A DNA stretch of 64,000 bases, from positions 744,001 through 808,000 of the forward strand of contig CAKAJK010000004.1 in NCBI GenBank assembly GCA_916610825.1, written 5' to 3'. The position numbers and the translations under genes are program-made. This DNA is from Haliclystus octoradiatus. Taxonomy: Eukaryota > Cnidaria > Staurozoa > Stauromedusae > Haliclystidae. Below are positions 10,946 to 26,500 of this stretch, piece by piece; the first letter of the stretch is position 1, and each line of letters begins with the position of its first letter. The notes under the pieces are model-generated. The model did no database searches. It saw nothing but the letters and a program-made list of their open reading frames with translations, and was not told the origin of the DNA.

Positions 10946-13249
10946 AATGACCATAAACAATGCCTAATTCCAAAGGGAATTCAGATTTAATAAAAACAGT
11001 CCAAAATGACCATGAACAATGCCTATTTCCCATAGGATCTCAAAATTACCAAAAACAATGCCTAATTAACATGGGAATCCAAATTAACAATAACAGTCCT
11101 AAATAACCAATAACAATGCTTAAATCCCATTGGAATTCAAAATTAACAGTAACAGTCCTAAATAACCAAAAACAATGCCCCATTCCCATAGGAATTCTAA
11201 ATTAATAAAAACAGTCTTAAATGACAATAAACAATGCATAATTCCCAAGGGAATTCAGATTCAACAAAAACAGTCCAAAACGACCATGAACAATGCCTAT
11301 TTCCCATAGGAACTCAAAATTACCAAAAACAATGCCTAATTACCATGGGAATTCAAAATTATTTATAACAATCCTAAATAACCAAAATCAATGCCTAATT
11401 CCCATAGGAATTCAAAATTAATAAAAACAGTCCTAAATGACCAAAAACAATGCCTAATTCAAAAGGGAATTCAGATTTGACAAAAACAGTCCAAAATGAC
11501 CGAGAACATCGATAAATTCCCATGGGAATTCAAACTAGACAAAATCAGTCCTAAATGATTGAAAACAATGCTTAATTCCCATAGGAACTTGAAGTGACCA
11601 AACACAATGCCTAATTCCCATAGGAATTCAAATTTGACAAAAACAGTCCAAAATGACCGCGAACAATGATAAATCCCTATGGGATTTCAATTTCGACAAA
11701 ATCAGTCCAAAAAGTCCAAAAACAATGCTAAATTCCCATAGGAACTTGAAATGATCAAAAACATTGCCTAATTGCCATAGGAATTCAAAATTAATAAAAA
11801 CAGTCCTAAATGACCAAAAACAATGCCTAATTCCCATGGGAATCCAAAATTAACAATAACAGTCCTAAATAACCAAAAACAATGTCTAATTCCCATGAGA
11901 ATTCAAATTTGAAAAAAAACAGTCCAAAATGACCGCGAACAATGATAAATCCCCTTGGGATTTGAAATTCGACAAAATCAGTCCAAAAAATCCAAAAACA
12001 ATACCTAACTCCCATAGGAACTTGAAATGACCAAGAAAAATGCCTAATTCCCATACGAGATTAAAATGACCAAAAACATTGCCTAATTCCCATAGGAAAT
12101 AAAAATTAACAATAACAGTCCTAAATAACCAAAAACAATGCTTAAATCCCATGGAAAGTCAAAATTAACAATAACAGTCCTAAATAACCAAAAACAATGC
12201 CTAATTCCGATGGGAATTCAAAATTAATAAAAACAGTCCTAAATGACCATAAACAATGCCTGATTCCCAAGGGAATTCAGATTTAACAAAAACAGTCCAA
12301 AATGACCATGAACAATGCCTATTTCCCATAAAATCTCAAAATTAACAAAAACAATGCCTAATTAACATGGGAATTCAAAATTAACAATAACACTCCTAAA
12401 TAACCAATAACAATGCTTAAATCCCATTGGAATTCAAAATTAACAGTAACAGTCCTAAATAACCAAAAACAATGCCCATTTCCCATGGGAATTCTAAATT
12501 AATAAAAACAGTCCAAAATGACCATGAACAATGCCTATTTCCCTTAGGAACTCAAAATTACCAAAAACAATGCCTAATTAGCATGGGAATTCAAAATTAT
12601 CAATAACAATCCTAAATAACCAAAAACAGTCCTAAATGACCGCGAAAAAGGATAAATCCCCATGGGATTCATTTTCGACAAAATCAGTCCAAAAAGTCCA
12701 AAAACAATGCTAAATTCCCATAGGAACTTGAAATGACCAAAAACAATGCCTATTTCCCATAGGAACTCAAAATTATTAAAATCAATGCCTAATTCCCATG
12801 GGAATCCAAAATTAATAAAAACAGTCTTAAATGCCCAAAAACAATGCCTAATTCCCATTAAAATTCAAATTTGACAAAAACATTCCAAAATGACCGTGAA
12901 CAATGATAAATCCCCTTGGGATTTGAAATTCGACAAAATCAGTCCAAAAAGTCCAAAAACAATGCCTAACTCCAATAGGATCTTGTAATGACCAAAAAAA
13001 TGCCTAATTCCCATGATAATTCAAATTTGACAACAACAGTCGAAAATGACCGAGAACAATGATAAATTCCCATGCGAATTCAAACTAGACAAAATCAGTC
13101 CTGATTGACCAAAAACAATGACAATGACCTAATTGACAAAAATAGTCCTAAATGACCAAAAACAATGCCTAATTCCCATGAAAATTCAAATTTGACAAAA
13201 ACATTCCAAAATGACCGTGAACAATGATAAATCCCCTTGGGATTTGAAA
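10946..13249 (+). repeat. Mosaic segment built from pieces of neighbouring HORs
   Basis: Positions 10946 to about 12170 match 16966-18190 at an offset of 6020 bp. About 12176-12740 matches 14713-15277 at an offset of 2537 bp, sharing the rare CCTAATTCCGATGGG. The end (about 13000-13200) carries a 47 bp unit and CCCATGAAAATTC. The segment joins the 3.6-3.8 kb family on its left to the 4.7 kb family on its right. No gene is present. Confidence 0.75.
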
Positions 13250-16200
13250 TTCGACAAAATCAGTCCAAAAAATCCAAAAACAATACCTAACTCCCATAGG
13301 AACTTGAAATGACCAAGAAAAATGCCTAATTCCCATACGAGCTTAAAATGACCAAAAACATTGCCTAATTCCCATAGGAAATAAAAATTAACAATAACAG
13401 TCCTAAATAACCAAAAACAATGCTTAAATCCCATGGAAAGTCAAAATTAACAATAACAGTCCTAGATAACCAAAAACAATGCCTAATTCCTATGGGAATT
13501 CAAAATTAATAAAAACAGTCCTAAATGACCATAAACAATGCCTAATTCCCAAGGGAATTCAGATTTAACAAAAACAGTCCAAAATGACCATGAACAATGC
13601 CTATTTCCCATAGGATCTCAAAATTACCAAAAAAAATGCCTAATTAACATTGGAATTCAAAATTAACAATAACAGTCCTAAATAACCAATAACAATGCTT
13701 AAATCCCATTGGAATTCAAAATTAACAGTAACAGTCCTAAATAACCAAAAACAATGACTAATTCCTATGACAATTCAAATTTTACAAAATCAATCCTAAA
13801 TGACCATAAACAATGCCTAATTTCCAAGGGAATTCAGATTTGACAAAAACAGTCCAAAATGACCGAGAACAATGATAAATTCCCATAGGAATTCAAACTA
13901 GACAAATCATTCCTAAATGACCAAAAACAATGCTTAATTCCCATAGGAACTTGAAATGACCAAAAACAATGCTTAATTCCCATAGGAATTCAAAATTAAT
14001 AAAAACAGTCCTAAATGACCAAAAACAATGTCTAATTCCCATGAGAATTTAAATTTGACAAAAACAGTCCAAAATGACCACGAAAAAGGATAAATACCCA
14101 TGGGATTCAATTTCGACAAAATCAGTCCAAAAAGTTCAAAAACAATGCTAAATTCCCATAGGAACTTGAAATGATCAAAAACAATGCCTAATTCCCATGA
14201 GAATTCAAATTTGACAAAAAAAGTCTAAAATGACCACAAACAATGCCAAACTCCCATAGGAAATAAAAATTAACAACAACAGTCCTAAATAACCAAAAAC
14301 AATGCCTAAATCCCATGGGAATTCAAAATTAACAATAACAGTCCTAAATAACCAAAAATAATGCCTAATTCCAATGGGAATTCAAAATTAATAAAAACAG
14401 TCCTAAATGACCAAGAACAATGCCTAATTCCTATGACAATTCAAATTTGACAAAATCAGTCCAAAATGACCGTGAACAATGATAAATCCCCTTGGGATTT
14501 GAAATTCGACAAAATCAGTCCAAAAAATCCAAAAACAATACCTAACTCCCATAGGAACTTGAAATGACCAAGAAAAATGCCTAATTCCCATACGAGATTA
14601 AAATGACCAAAAACATTGCCTAATTCCCATAGGAAATAAAAATTAACAATAACAGTCCTAAATAACCAAAAACAATGCTTAAATCCCATGGAAAGTCAAA
14701 ATTAACAATAACAGTCCTAAATAACCAAAAACAATGCCTAATTCCGATGGGAATTCAAAATTAATAAAAACAGTCCTAAATGACCATAAACAATGCCTGA
14801 TTCCCAAGGGAATTCAGATTTAACAAAAACAGTCCAAAATGACCATGAACAATGCCTATTTCCCATAAAATCTCAAAATTAACAAAAACAATGCCTAATT
14901 AACATGGGAATTCAAAATTAACAATAACAGTCCTAAATAACCAATAACAATGCTTAAATCCCATTGGAATTCAAAATTAACAGTAACAGTCCTAAATAAC
15001 CAAAAACAATGCCCATTTCCCATGGGAATTCTAAATTAATAAAAACAGTCCAAAATGACCATGAACAATGCCTATTTCCCTTAGGAACTCAAAATTACCA
15101 AAAACAATGCCTAATTAGCATGGGAATTCAAAATTATCAATAACAATCCTAAATAACCAAAAACAGTCCTAAATGACCGCGAAAAAGGATAAATCCCCAT
15201 GGGATTCATTTTCGACAAAATCAGTCCAAAAAGTCCAAAAACAATGCTAAATTCCCATAGGAACTTGAAATGACCAAAAACAATGCCTAATTCTTATGAG
15301 AATTCAAATTTGACAAAAACTGTCCAAAATGACCACGAACAATGCCAAACTCCCATAGGAAATAAAAATTAGCAATAACAATCCTAAATAACCAAAAACA
15401 ATGCCTAAATCCCATGGCAATTCAAAATTAACAATAACAGTCCTAAATAACCAAAAACAATGCCTAATTCCCATGGGAATTCAAAATTAATAAAATCAGT
15501 CCTAAATGACCATAAACAATGCCTAATTCCCAAGGGAATTCAGATTTGACAAAAACAGTCCAAAATGACCGAGAACAATGATAAATTCCCATGGGAATTC
15601 AAACTAGACAAAATCAGTCCTAAATGAACGAAAACAATGCTTAATTCCCATAGGAACTTGAAATGACCAAAAACAATGCCTAATTCCCATAGGAATTCAA
15701 ATTTGACAAAAACAGTCCAAAATGACCGCGAACAATGATAAATCCCTATGGGATTTCAATTTCGACAAAATCAGTCCAAAAAGTCCAAAAACAATGCTAA
15801 ATTCCCATAGGAACTTGAAATGATCAAAAACAATGCCTAATTCCCATAGGAATTCAAAATTAATAAAAATAGTCCTAAATGACCAAAAACAATGCCTAAT
15901 TCCCATGGGAATCCAAAATTAACAATAACAGTCCTAAATAACCAAAAACAATGTCTAATTCCCATGAGAATTCAAATTTGACAAAAACAGTCCAAAATGA
16001 CCGCGAACAATGATAAATCCCTATGGGATTTCAATTTCGACAAAATCAGTCCAAAAAGTCCAAAAACAATGCTAAATTCTCATAGGAACTTGAAATGACC
16101 AAAAACAATGCCTATTTCCCATAGGAACTCAAAATTAATTAAAATCAATGCCTAATTCCCATGGGAATCCAAAAGTAATAAAAACAGTCTTAAATGCCCA

Positions 16201-17986
16201 AAAACAATGCCTAATTCCCTTGAGAATTCAAATTTGACAAAAAAAGTCTAAAATGACCACAAACAATGCCAAACTCCCATAGGAAATAAAAATTAACAAT
16301 AACAGTCCTAAATAGTCAAAAACAATGCCAAACTCCCATAGGAAATAAAATAAACAATAACAGTCCCAAATAACCAAAAACAATGATTAAATCCCATGGG
16401 AATTCAAAGTTCACAATAACAGTCCTAAATAGTCAAAAACAATGCCTGATTCCCATGGGACTTCAAAATAAAAGAAACCGATCCAAAATGACCGTGAACA
16501 ATGATAAATCTCCAAGGAATTTAAAATTCGACAAAATCTGTCCAAAAATTCCGAAAACAGTGCTTAACTCCCATAGGAACTTGAAATTACCATAAAAAAA
16601 TGCCTAATTACCATGGGACTTCAAAATTAACAATAACAATCCTATATAACCAAAAACAATGCCTAATTCCCATGGGAATTCAAAATTAATAAAAACAGTC
16701 CAAAATGACCGTGAACAATGATAAATCCCTATGGGATTTAAAATTCGACAAAATCAGTCCAAAAAGTCCAAAAACAATGCCTAACTCCCATAGGAACTTG
16801 TAATGACAAAAAAAATGCCTAATTCCCATGATAATTCAAATTTGAAAACAACAGTCGAAAATGACCGAGAACAATGATAAATTCCCATGCGAATTCAAAC
16901 TAGACAAAATCAGTCCTAATTGACCAAAAACAATGACAATGACCTAATTGACAAAAATAGTCCTAAATGACCATAAACAATGCCTAATTCCAAAGGGAAT
17001 TCAGATTTAACAAAAACAGTCCAAAATGACCATGAACAATGCCTATTTCCCATAGGATCTCAAAATTACCAAAATCAATGCCTAATTAACATGGGAATCC
17101 AAATTAACAATAACAGTCCTAAATAACCAATAACAATGCTTAAATCCCATTGGAATTCAAAATTAACAGTAACAGTCCTAAATAACCAAAAACAATGCCC
17201 CATTCCCATAGGAATTCTAAATTAATAAAAACAGTCTTAAATGACAATAAACAATGCATAATTCCCAAGGGAATTCAGATTCAACAAAAACAGTCCAAAA
17301 TGACCATGAACAATGCCTATTTCCCATAGGAACTCAAAATTACCAAAAACAATGCCTAATTACCATGGGAATTCAAAATTATTTATAACAATCCTAAATA
17401 ACCAAAAACAATGCCTAATTCCCATAGGAATTCAAAATTAATAAAAACAGTCCTAAATGACCAAAAACAATGCCTAATTCCAAAGGGAATTCAGATTTGA
17501 CAAAAACAGTCCAAAATGACCGAGAACAATGATAAATTCCCATGGGAATTCAAACTAGACAAAATCAGTCCTAAATGATTGAAAACAATGCTTAATTCCC
17601 ATAGGAACTTGAAGTGACCAAACACAATGCCTAATTCCCATAGGAATTCAAATTTGACAAAAACAGTCCAAAATGACCGCGAACAATGATAAATCCCTAT
17701 GGGATTTCAATTTCGACAAAATCAGTCCAAAAAGTCCAAAAACAATGCTAAATTCCCATAGGAACTTGAAATGATCAAAAACATTGCCTAATTGCCATAG
17801 GAATTCAAAATTAATAAAAACAGTCCTAAATGACCAAAAACAATGCCTAATTCCCATGGGAATGCAAAATTAACAATAACAGTCCTAAATAACCAAAAAC
17901 AATGTCTAATTCCCATGAGAATTCAAATTTGAAAAAAACAGTCCAAAATGACCGCGAACAATGATAAATCCCTATGGGATTTCAAT
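13250..17986 (+). repeat. 4737 bp HOR, copy 1
   Basis: This block repeats next door at an offset of 4737 bp with very few differences seen by eye; one is GATAAATACCCATGGG at about 14093 against GATAAATCCCCATGGG at about 18830. Such similarity means a recent duplication or recent homogenisation. The first part (to about 15500) is also related to 3168-5100. The block contains the CCCATGGAAAGTC, AAGAAACCGATCC and CAAACACAATGCC marker units and one 47 bp unit. Confidence 0.88.
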
Positions 17987-20900
17987 TTCGACAAAATCAG
18001 TCCAAAAAATCCAAAAACAATACCTAACTCCCATAGGAACTTGAAATGACCAAGAAAAATGCCTAATTCCCATACGAGCTTAAAATGACCAAAAACATTG
18101 CCTAATTCCCATAGGAAATAAAAATTAACAATAACAGTCCTAAATAACCAAAAACAATGCTTAAATCCCATGGAAAGTCAAAATTAACAATAACAGTCCT
18201 AGATAACCAAAAACAATGCCTAATTCCTATGGGAATTCAAAATTAATAAAAACAGTCCTAAATGACCATAAACAATGCCTAATTCCCAAGGGAATTCAGA
18301 TTTAACAAAAACAGTCCAAAATGACCATGAACAATGCCTATTTCCCATAGGATCTCAAAATTACCAAAAAAAATGCCTAATTAACATTGGAATTCAAAAT
18401 TAACAATAACAGTCCTAAATAACCAATAACAATGCTTAAATCCCATTGGAATTCAAAATTAACAGTAACAGTCCTAAATAACCAAAAACAATGACTAATT
18501 CCTATGACAATTCAAATTTTACAAAATCAATCCTAAATGACCATAAACAATGCCTAATTTCCAAGGGAATTCAGATTTGACAAAAACAGTCCAAAATGAC
18601 CGAGAACAATGATAAATTCCCATAGGAATTCAAACTAGACAAATCATTCCTAAATGACCAAAAACAATGCTTAATTCCCATAGGAACTTGAAATGACCAA
18701 AAACAATGCTTAATTCCCATAGGAATTCAAAATTAATAAAAACAGTCCTAAATGACCAAAAACAATGTCTAATTCCCATGAGAATTTAAATTTGACAAAA
18801 ACAGTCCAAAATGACCACGAAAAAGGATAAATCCCCATGGGATTCAATTTCGACAAAATCAGTCCAAAAAGTTCAAAAACAATGCTAAATTCCCATAGGA
18901 ACTTGAAATGATCAAAAACAATGCCTAATTCCCATGAGAATTCAAATTTGACAAAAAAAGTCTAAAATGACCACAAACAATGCCAAACTCCCATAGGAAA
19001 TAAAAATTAACAACAACAGTCCTAAATAACCAAAAACAATGCCTAAATCCCATGGGAATTCAAAATTAACAATAACAGTCCTAAATAACCAAAAATAATG
19101 CCTAATTCCAATGGGAATTCAAAATTAATAAAAACAGTCCTAAATGACCAAGAACAATGCCTAATTCCTATGACAATTCAAATTTGACAAAATCAGTCCA
19201 AAATGACCGTGAACAATGATAAATCCCCTTGGGATTTGAAATTCGACAAAATCAGTCCAAAAAATCCAAAAACAATACCTAACTCCCATAGGAACTTGAA
19301 ATGACCAAGAAAAATGCCTAATTCCCATACGAGATTAAAATGACCAAAAACATTGCCTAATTCCCATAGGAAATAAAAATTAACAATAACAGTCCTAAAT
19401 AACCAAAAACAATGCTTAAATCCCATGGAAAGTCAAAATTAACAATAACAGTCCTAAATAACCAAAAACAATGCCTAATTCCGATGGGAATTCAAAATTA
19501 ATAAAAACAGTCCTAAATGACCATAAACAATGCCTGATTCCCAAGGGAATTCAGATTTAACAAAAACAGTCCAAAATGACCATGAACAATGCCTATTTCC
19601 CATAAAATCTCAAAATTAACAAAAACAATGCCTAATTAACATGGGAATTCAAAATTAACAATAACAGTCCTAAATAACCAATAACAATGCTTAAATCCCA
19701 TTGGAATTCAAAATTAACAGTAACAGTCCTAAATAACCAAAAACAATGCCCATTTCCCATGGGAATTCTAAATTAATAAAAACAGTCCAAAATGACCATG
19801 AACAATGCCTATTTCCCTTAGGAACTCAAAATTACCAAAAACAATGCCTAATTAGCATGGGAATTCAAAATTATCAATAACAATCCTAAATAACCAAAAA
19901 CAGTCCTAAATGACCGCGAAAAAGGATAAATCCCCATGGGATTCATTTTCGACAAAATCAGTCCAAAAAGTCCAAAAACAATGCTAAATTCCCATAGGAA
20001 CTTGAAATGACCAAAAACAATGCCTAATTCTTATGAGAATTCAAATTTGACAAAAACTGTCCAAAATGACCACGAACAATGCCAAACTCCCATAGGAAAT
20101 AAAAATTAGCAATAACAATCCTAAATAACCAAAAACAATGCCTAAATCCCATGGCAATTCAAAATTAACAATAACAGTCCTAAATAACCAAAAACAATGC
20201 CTAATTCCCATGGGAATTCAAAATTAATAAAATCAGTCCTAAATGACCATAAACAATGCCTAATTCCCAAGGGAATTCAGATTTGACAAAAACAGTCCAA
20301 AATGACCGAGAACAATGATAAATTCCCATGGGAATTCAAACTAGACAAAATCAGTCCTAAATGAACGAAAACAATGCTTAATTCCCATAGGAACTTGAAA
20401 TGACCAAAAACAATGCCTAATTCCCATAGGAATTCAAATTTGACAAAAACAGTCCAAAATGACCGCGAACAATGATAAATCCCTATGGGATTTCAATTTC
20501 GACAAAATCAGTCCAAAAAGTCCAAAAACAATGCTAAATTCCCATAGGAACTTGAAATGATCAAAAACAATGCCTAATTCCCATAGGAATTCAAAATTAA
20601 TAAAAATAGTCCTAAATGACCAAAAACAATGCCTAATTCCCATGGGAATCCAAAATTAACAATAACAGTCCTAAATAACCAAAAACAATGTCTAATTCCC
20701 ATGAGAATTCAAATTTGACAAAAACAGTCCAAAATGACCGCGAACAATGATAAATCCCTATGGGATTTCAATTTCGACAAAATCAGTCCAAAAAGTCCAA
20801 AAACAATGCTAAATTCTCATAGGAACTTGAAATGACCAAAAACAATGCCTATTTCCCATAGGAACTCAAAATTAATTAAAATCAATGCCTAATTCCCATG

Positions 20901-22490
20901 GGAATCCAAAAGTAATAAAAACAGTCTTAAATGCCCAAAAACAATGCCTAATTCCCTTGAGAATTCAAATTTGACAAAAAAAGTCTAAAATGACCACAAA
21001 CAATGCCAAACTCCCATAGGAAATAAAAATTAACAATAACAGTCCTAAATAGTCAAAAACAATGCCAAACTCCCATAGGAAATAAAATAAACAATAACAG
21101 TCCCAAATAACCAAAAACAATGATTAAATCCCATGGGAATTCAAAGTTCACAATAACAGTCCTAAATAGTCAAAAACAATGCCTGATTCCCATGGGACTT
21201 CAAAATAAAAGAAACCGATCCAAAATGACCGTGAACAATGATAAATCTCCAAGGAATTTAAAATTCGACAAAATCTGTCCAAAAATTCCGAAAACAGTGC
21301 TTAACTCCCATAGGAACTTGAAATTACCATAAAAAAATGCCTAATTACCATGGGACTTCAAAATTAACAATAACAATCCTATATAACCAAAAACAATGCC
21401 TAATTCCCATGGGAATTCAAAATTAATAAAAACAGTCCAAAATGACCGTGAACAATGATAAATCCCTATGGGATTTAAAATTCGACAAAATCAGTCCAAA
21501 AAGTCCAAAAACAATGCCTAACTCCCATAGGAACTTGTAATGACAAAAAAAATGCCTAATTCCCATGATAATTCAAATTTGAAAACAACAGTCGAAAATG
21601 ACCGAGAACAATGATAAATTCCCATGCGAATTCAAACTAGACAAAATCAGTCCTAATTGACCAAAAACAATGACAATGACCTAATTGACAAAAATAGTCC
21701 TAAATGACCATAAACAATGCCTAATTCCAAAGGGAATTCAGATTTAACAAAAACAGTCCAAAATGACCATGAACAATGCCTATTTCCCATAGGATCTCAA
21801 AATTACCAAAATCAATGCCTAATTAACATGGGAATCCAAATTAACAATAACAGTCCTAAATAACCAATAACAATGCTTAAATCCCATTGGAATTCAAAAT
21901 TAACAGTAACAGTCCTAAATAACCAAAAACAATGCCCCATTCCCATAGGAATTCTAAATTAATAAAAACAGTCTTAAATGACAATAAACAATGCATAATT
22001 CCCAAGGGAATTCAGATTCAACAAAAACAGTCCAAAATGACCATGAACAATGCCTATTTCCCATAGGAACTCAAAATTACCAAAAACAATGCCTAATTAC
22101 CATGGGAATTCAAAATTATTTATAACAATCCTAAATAACCAAAAACAATGCCTAATTCCCATAGGAATTCAAAATTAATAAAAACAGTCCTAAATGACCA
22201 AAAACAATGCCTAATTCCAAAGGGAATTCAGATTTGACAAAAACAGTCCAAAATGACCGAGAACAATGATAAATTCCCATGGGAATTCAAACTAGACAAA
22301 ATCAGTCCTAAATGATTGAAAACAATGCTTAATTCCCATAGGAACTTGAAGTGACCAAACACAATGCCTAATTCCCATAGGAATTCAAATTTGACAAAAA
22401 CAGTCCAAAATGACCGCGAACAATGATAAATCCCTATGGGATTTCAATTTCGACAAAATCAGTCCAAAAAGTCCAAAAACAATGCTAAAT
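17987..22490 (+). repeat. 4737 bp HOR, copy 2 (right end replaced)
   Basis: This copy follows copy 1 unit for unit until about 22490. There copy 1 has TTCCCATAGGAACTTGAAATGATC and this copy switches to a TTCTCATAGGAAC type unit, then a CAATGCCTATTTCCC unit. It therefore ends about 230 bp short of a full period. Confidence 0.87.
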
Positions 22491-25400
22491 TCTCATAGGA
22501 ACTTGAAATGACCAAAAACAATGCCTATTTCCCATAGGAACTCAAAATTATTAAAATCAATGCCTAATTCCCATGAAAATTCAAATTTGACAACAACAGT
22601 CGAAAATGACCGAGAACAATGATAAATTCCCATGCGAATTCAAATTAGACAAAATCAGTCCTGATTGACCAAAAACAATGACAATGACCTAATTGACAAA
22701 AATAGTCCTAAATGACCAAAAACAATGCCTAATTCCCATGAAAATTCAAATTTGACAAAAACATTCCAAAATGACCGTGAACAATGATAAATCCCCTTGG
22801 GATTTGAAATTCGACAAAATCAGTCCAAAAAATCCAAAAACAATACCTAACTCCCATAGGAACTTGAAATGACCAAGAAAAATGCCTAATTCCCATACGA
22901 GCTTAAAATGACCAAAAACATTGCCTAATTCCCATAGGAAATAAAAATTAACAATAACAGTCCTAAATAACCAAAAACAATGCTTAAATCCCATGGAAAG
23001 TCAAAATTAACAATAACAGTCCTAGATAACCAAAAACAATGCCTAATTCCCATGGGAATTCAAAATTAATAAAAACAGTCCTAAATGACCATAAACAATG
23101 CCTAATTCCCAAGGGAATTCAGATTTAACAAAAACAGTCCAAAATGACCATGAACAATGCCTATTTCCCATAGGATCTCAAAATTACCAAAAACAATGCC
23201 TAATTAACATTGGAATTCAAAATTAACAATAACAGTCCTAAATAACCAATAACAATGCTTAAATCCCATTGGAATTCAAAATTAACAGTAACAGTCCTAA
23301 ATAACCAAAAACAATGACTAATTCCTATGACAATTCAAATTTTACAAAATCAATCCTAAATGACCATAAACAATGCCTAATTTCCAAAGGAATTCAGATT
23401 TGACAAAAACAGTCCAAAATGACCGAGAACAATGATAAATTCCCATAGGAATTCAAACTAGACAAAATCATTCCTAAATGACCAAAAACAATGCTTAATT
23501 CCCATAGGAACTTGAAATGACCAAAAACAATGCCTAATTCCCATAGGAATTCAAAATTAATAAAAACAGTCCTAAATGACCAAAAACAATGCCTAATTCC
23601 CATGAGAATTTAAATTTGACAAAAACAGTCCAACATGACCACGAAAAAGGATAAATCCCCATGGGATTCAATTTCGACAAAATCAGTCCGAAAAGTTCAA
23701 AAACAATGCTAAATTCCCATAGGAACTTGAAATGATCAAAAACAATGCCTAATTCCCATGAGAATTCAAATTTGACAAAAAAAGTCTAAAATGACCACAA
23801 ACAATGCCAAACTCCCATAGGAAATAAAAATTAACAACAACAGTCCTAAATAACCAAAAACAATGCCTAAATCCCATGGGAATTCAAAATTAACAATAAC
23901 AGTCCTAAATAACCAAAAATAATGCCTAATTCCAATGGGAATTCAAAATTAATAAAAACAGTCCTAAATGACCAAGAACAATGCCTAATTCCTATGACAG
24001 TTCAAATCTGACAAAATCAGTCCAAAATGACCGTGAACAATGATAAATCCCCTTGGGATTTGAAATTCGACAAAATCAGTCCAAAAAATCCAAAAACAAT
24101 ACCTAACTCCCATAGGAACTTGAAATGACCAAGAAAAATGCCTAATTCCCATACGAGATTAAAATGACCAAAAACAATGCCTAATTCCCATGGGAATTCA
24201 AAATTAATAAAATCAGTCCTAAATGACCATAAACAATGCCTAATTCCCAAGGGAATTCAGATTTGACAAAAACAGTCCAAAATGACCGAGAACAATGATA
24301 AATTCCCATGGGAATTCAAACTAGACAAAATCAGCCCTAAATGAACGAAAACAATGCTTAATTCCCATAGGAACTTGAAATGACCAAAAACAATGCCTAA
24401 TTCCCATAGGAATTCAAATTTGACAAAAACAGTCCAAAATGACCGCGAACAATGATAAATCCCTATGGGATTTCAATTTCGACAAAATCAGTCCAAAAAG
24501 TCCAAAAACAATGCTAAATTCCCATAGGAACTTGAAATGATCAAAAACAATGCCTAATTCCCATAGGAATTCAAAATTAATAAAAATAGTCCTAAATGAC
24601 CAAAAACAATGCCTAATTCCCATGGGAATCCAAAATTAACAATAACAGTCCTAAATAACCAAAAACAATGTCTAATTCCCATGAGAATTCAAATTTGACA
24701 AAAACAGTCCAAAATGACCGCGAACAATGATAAATCCCTATGGGATTTCAATTTCGACAAAATCAGTCCAAAAAGTCCAAAAACAATGCTAAATTCTCAT
24801 AGGAACTTGAAATGACCAAAAACAATGCCTATTTCCCATAGGAACTCAAAATTAATTAAAATCAATGCCTAATTCCCATGGGAATCCAAAAGTAATAAAA
24901 ACAGTCTTAAATGCCCAAAAACAATGCCTAATTCCCTTGAGAATTCAAATTTGACAAAAAAAGTCTAAAATGACCACAAACAATGCCAAACTCCCATAGG
25001 AAATAAAAATTAACAATAACAGTCCTAAATAGTCAAAAACAATGCCAAACTCCCATAGGAAATAAAATAAACAATAACAGTCCCAAATAACCAAAAACAA
25101 TGATTAAATCCCATGGGAATTCAAAGTTCACAATAACAGTCCTAAATAGTCAAAAACAATGCCTGATTCCCATGGGACTTCAAAATAAAAGAAACCGATC
25201 CAAAATGACCGTGAACAATGATAAATCTCCAAGGAATTTAAAATTCGACAAAATCTGTCCAAAAATTCCGAAAACAGTGCTTAACTCCCATAGGAACTTG
25301 AAATTACCATAAAAAAATGCCTAATTACCATGGGACTTCAAAATTAACAATAACAATCCTATATAACCAAAAACAATGCCTAATTCCCATGGGAATTCAA

Positions 25401-26500
25401 AATTAATAAAAACAGTCCAAAATGACCGTGAACAATGATAAATCCCTATGGGATTTAAAATTCGACAAAATCAGTCCAAAAAGTCCAAAAACAATGCCTA
25501 ACTCCCATAGGAACTTGTAATGACAAAAAAAATGCCTAATTCCCATGATAATTCAAATTTGAAAACAACAGTCGAAAATGACCGAGAACAATGATAAATT
25601 CCCATGCGAATTCAAACTAGACAAAATCAGTCCTAATTGACCAAAAACAATGACAATGACCTAATTGACAAAAATAGTCCTAAATGACCATAAACAATGC
25701 CTAATTCCAAAGGGAATTCAGATTTAACAAAAACAGTCCAAAATGACCATGAACAATGCCTATTTCCCATAGGATCTCAAAATTACCAAAATCAATGCCT
25801 AATTAACATGGGAATCCAAATTAACAATAACAGTCCTAAATAACCAATAACAATGCTTAAATCCCATTGGAATTCAAAATTAACAGTAACAGTCCTAAAT
25901 AACCAAAAACAATGCCCCATTCCCATAGGAATTCTAAATTAATAAAAACAGTCTTAAATGACAATAAACAATGCATAATTCCCAAGGGAATTCAGATTCA
26001 ACAAAAACAGTCCAAAATGACCATGAACAATGCCTATTTCCCATAGGAACTCAAAATTACCAAAAACAATGCCTAATTACCATGGGAATTCAAAATTATT
26101 TATAACAATCCTAAATAACCAAAAACAATGCCTAATTCCCATAGGAATTCAAAATTAATAAAAACAGTCCTAAATGACCAAAAACAATGCCTAATTCCAA
26201 AGGGAATTCAGATTTGACAAAAACAGTCCAAAATGACCGAGAACAATGATAAATTCCCATGGGAATTCAAACTAGACAAAATCAGTCCTAAATGATTGAA
26301 AACAATGCTTAATTCCCATAGGAACTTGAAGTGACCAAACACAATGCCTAATTCCCATAGGAATTCAAATTTGACAAAAACAGTCCAAAATGACCGCGAA
26401 CAATGATAAATCCCTATGGGATTTCAATTTCGACAAAATCAGTCCAAAAAGTCCAAAAACAATGCTAAATTCCCATAGGAACTTGAAATGATCAAAAACA
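22491..26500 (+). repeat. 4.7 kb HOR, third copy with about 844 bp lost
   Basis: After a short joining piece with a 47 bp unit (22676), the sequence follows copy 2 at an offset of 4823-4824 bp to about 24170 and then at 3980 bp to about 26490. The jump of about 844 bp corresponds to loss of the stretch equal to about 19350-20193. The join lies in CAAAAACAATGCCTAATTCC, common to both sides, so it is in phase. The right end is marked by the unusual AAAAACATGATAAATTCCC near 26496, one A shorter than normal. Confidence 0.83.
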
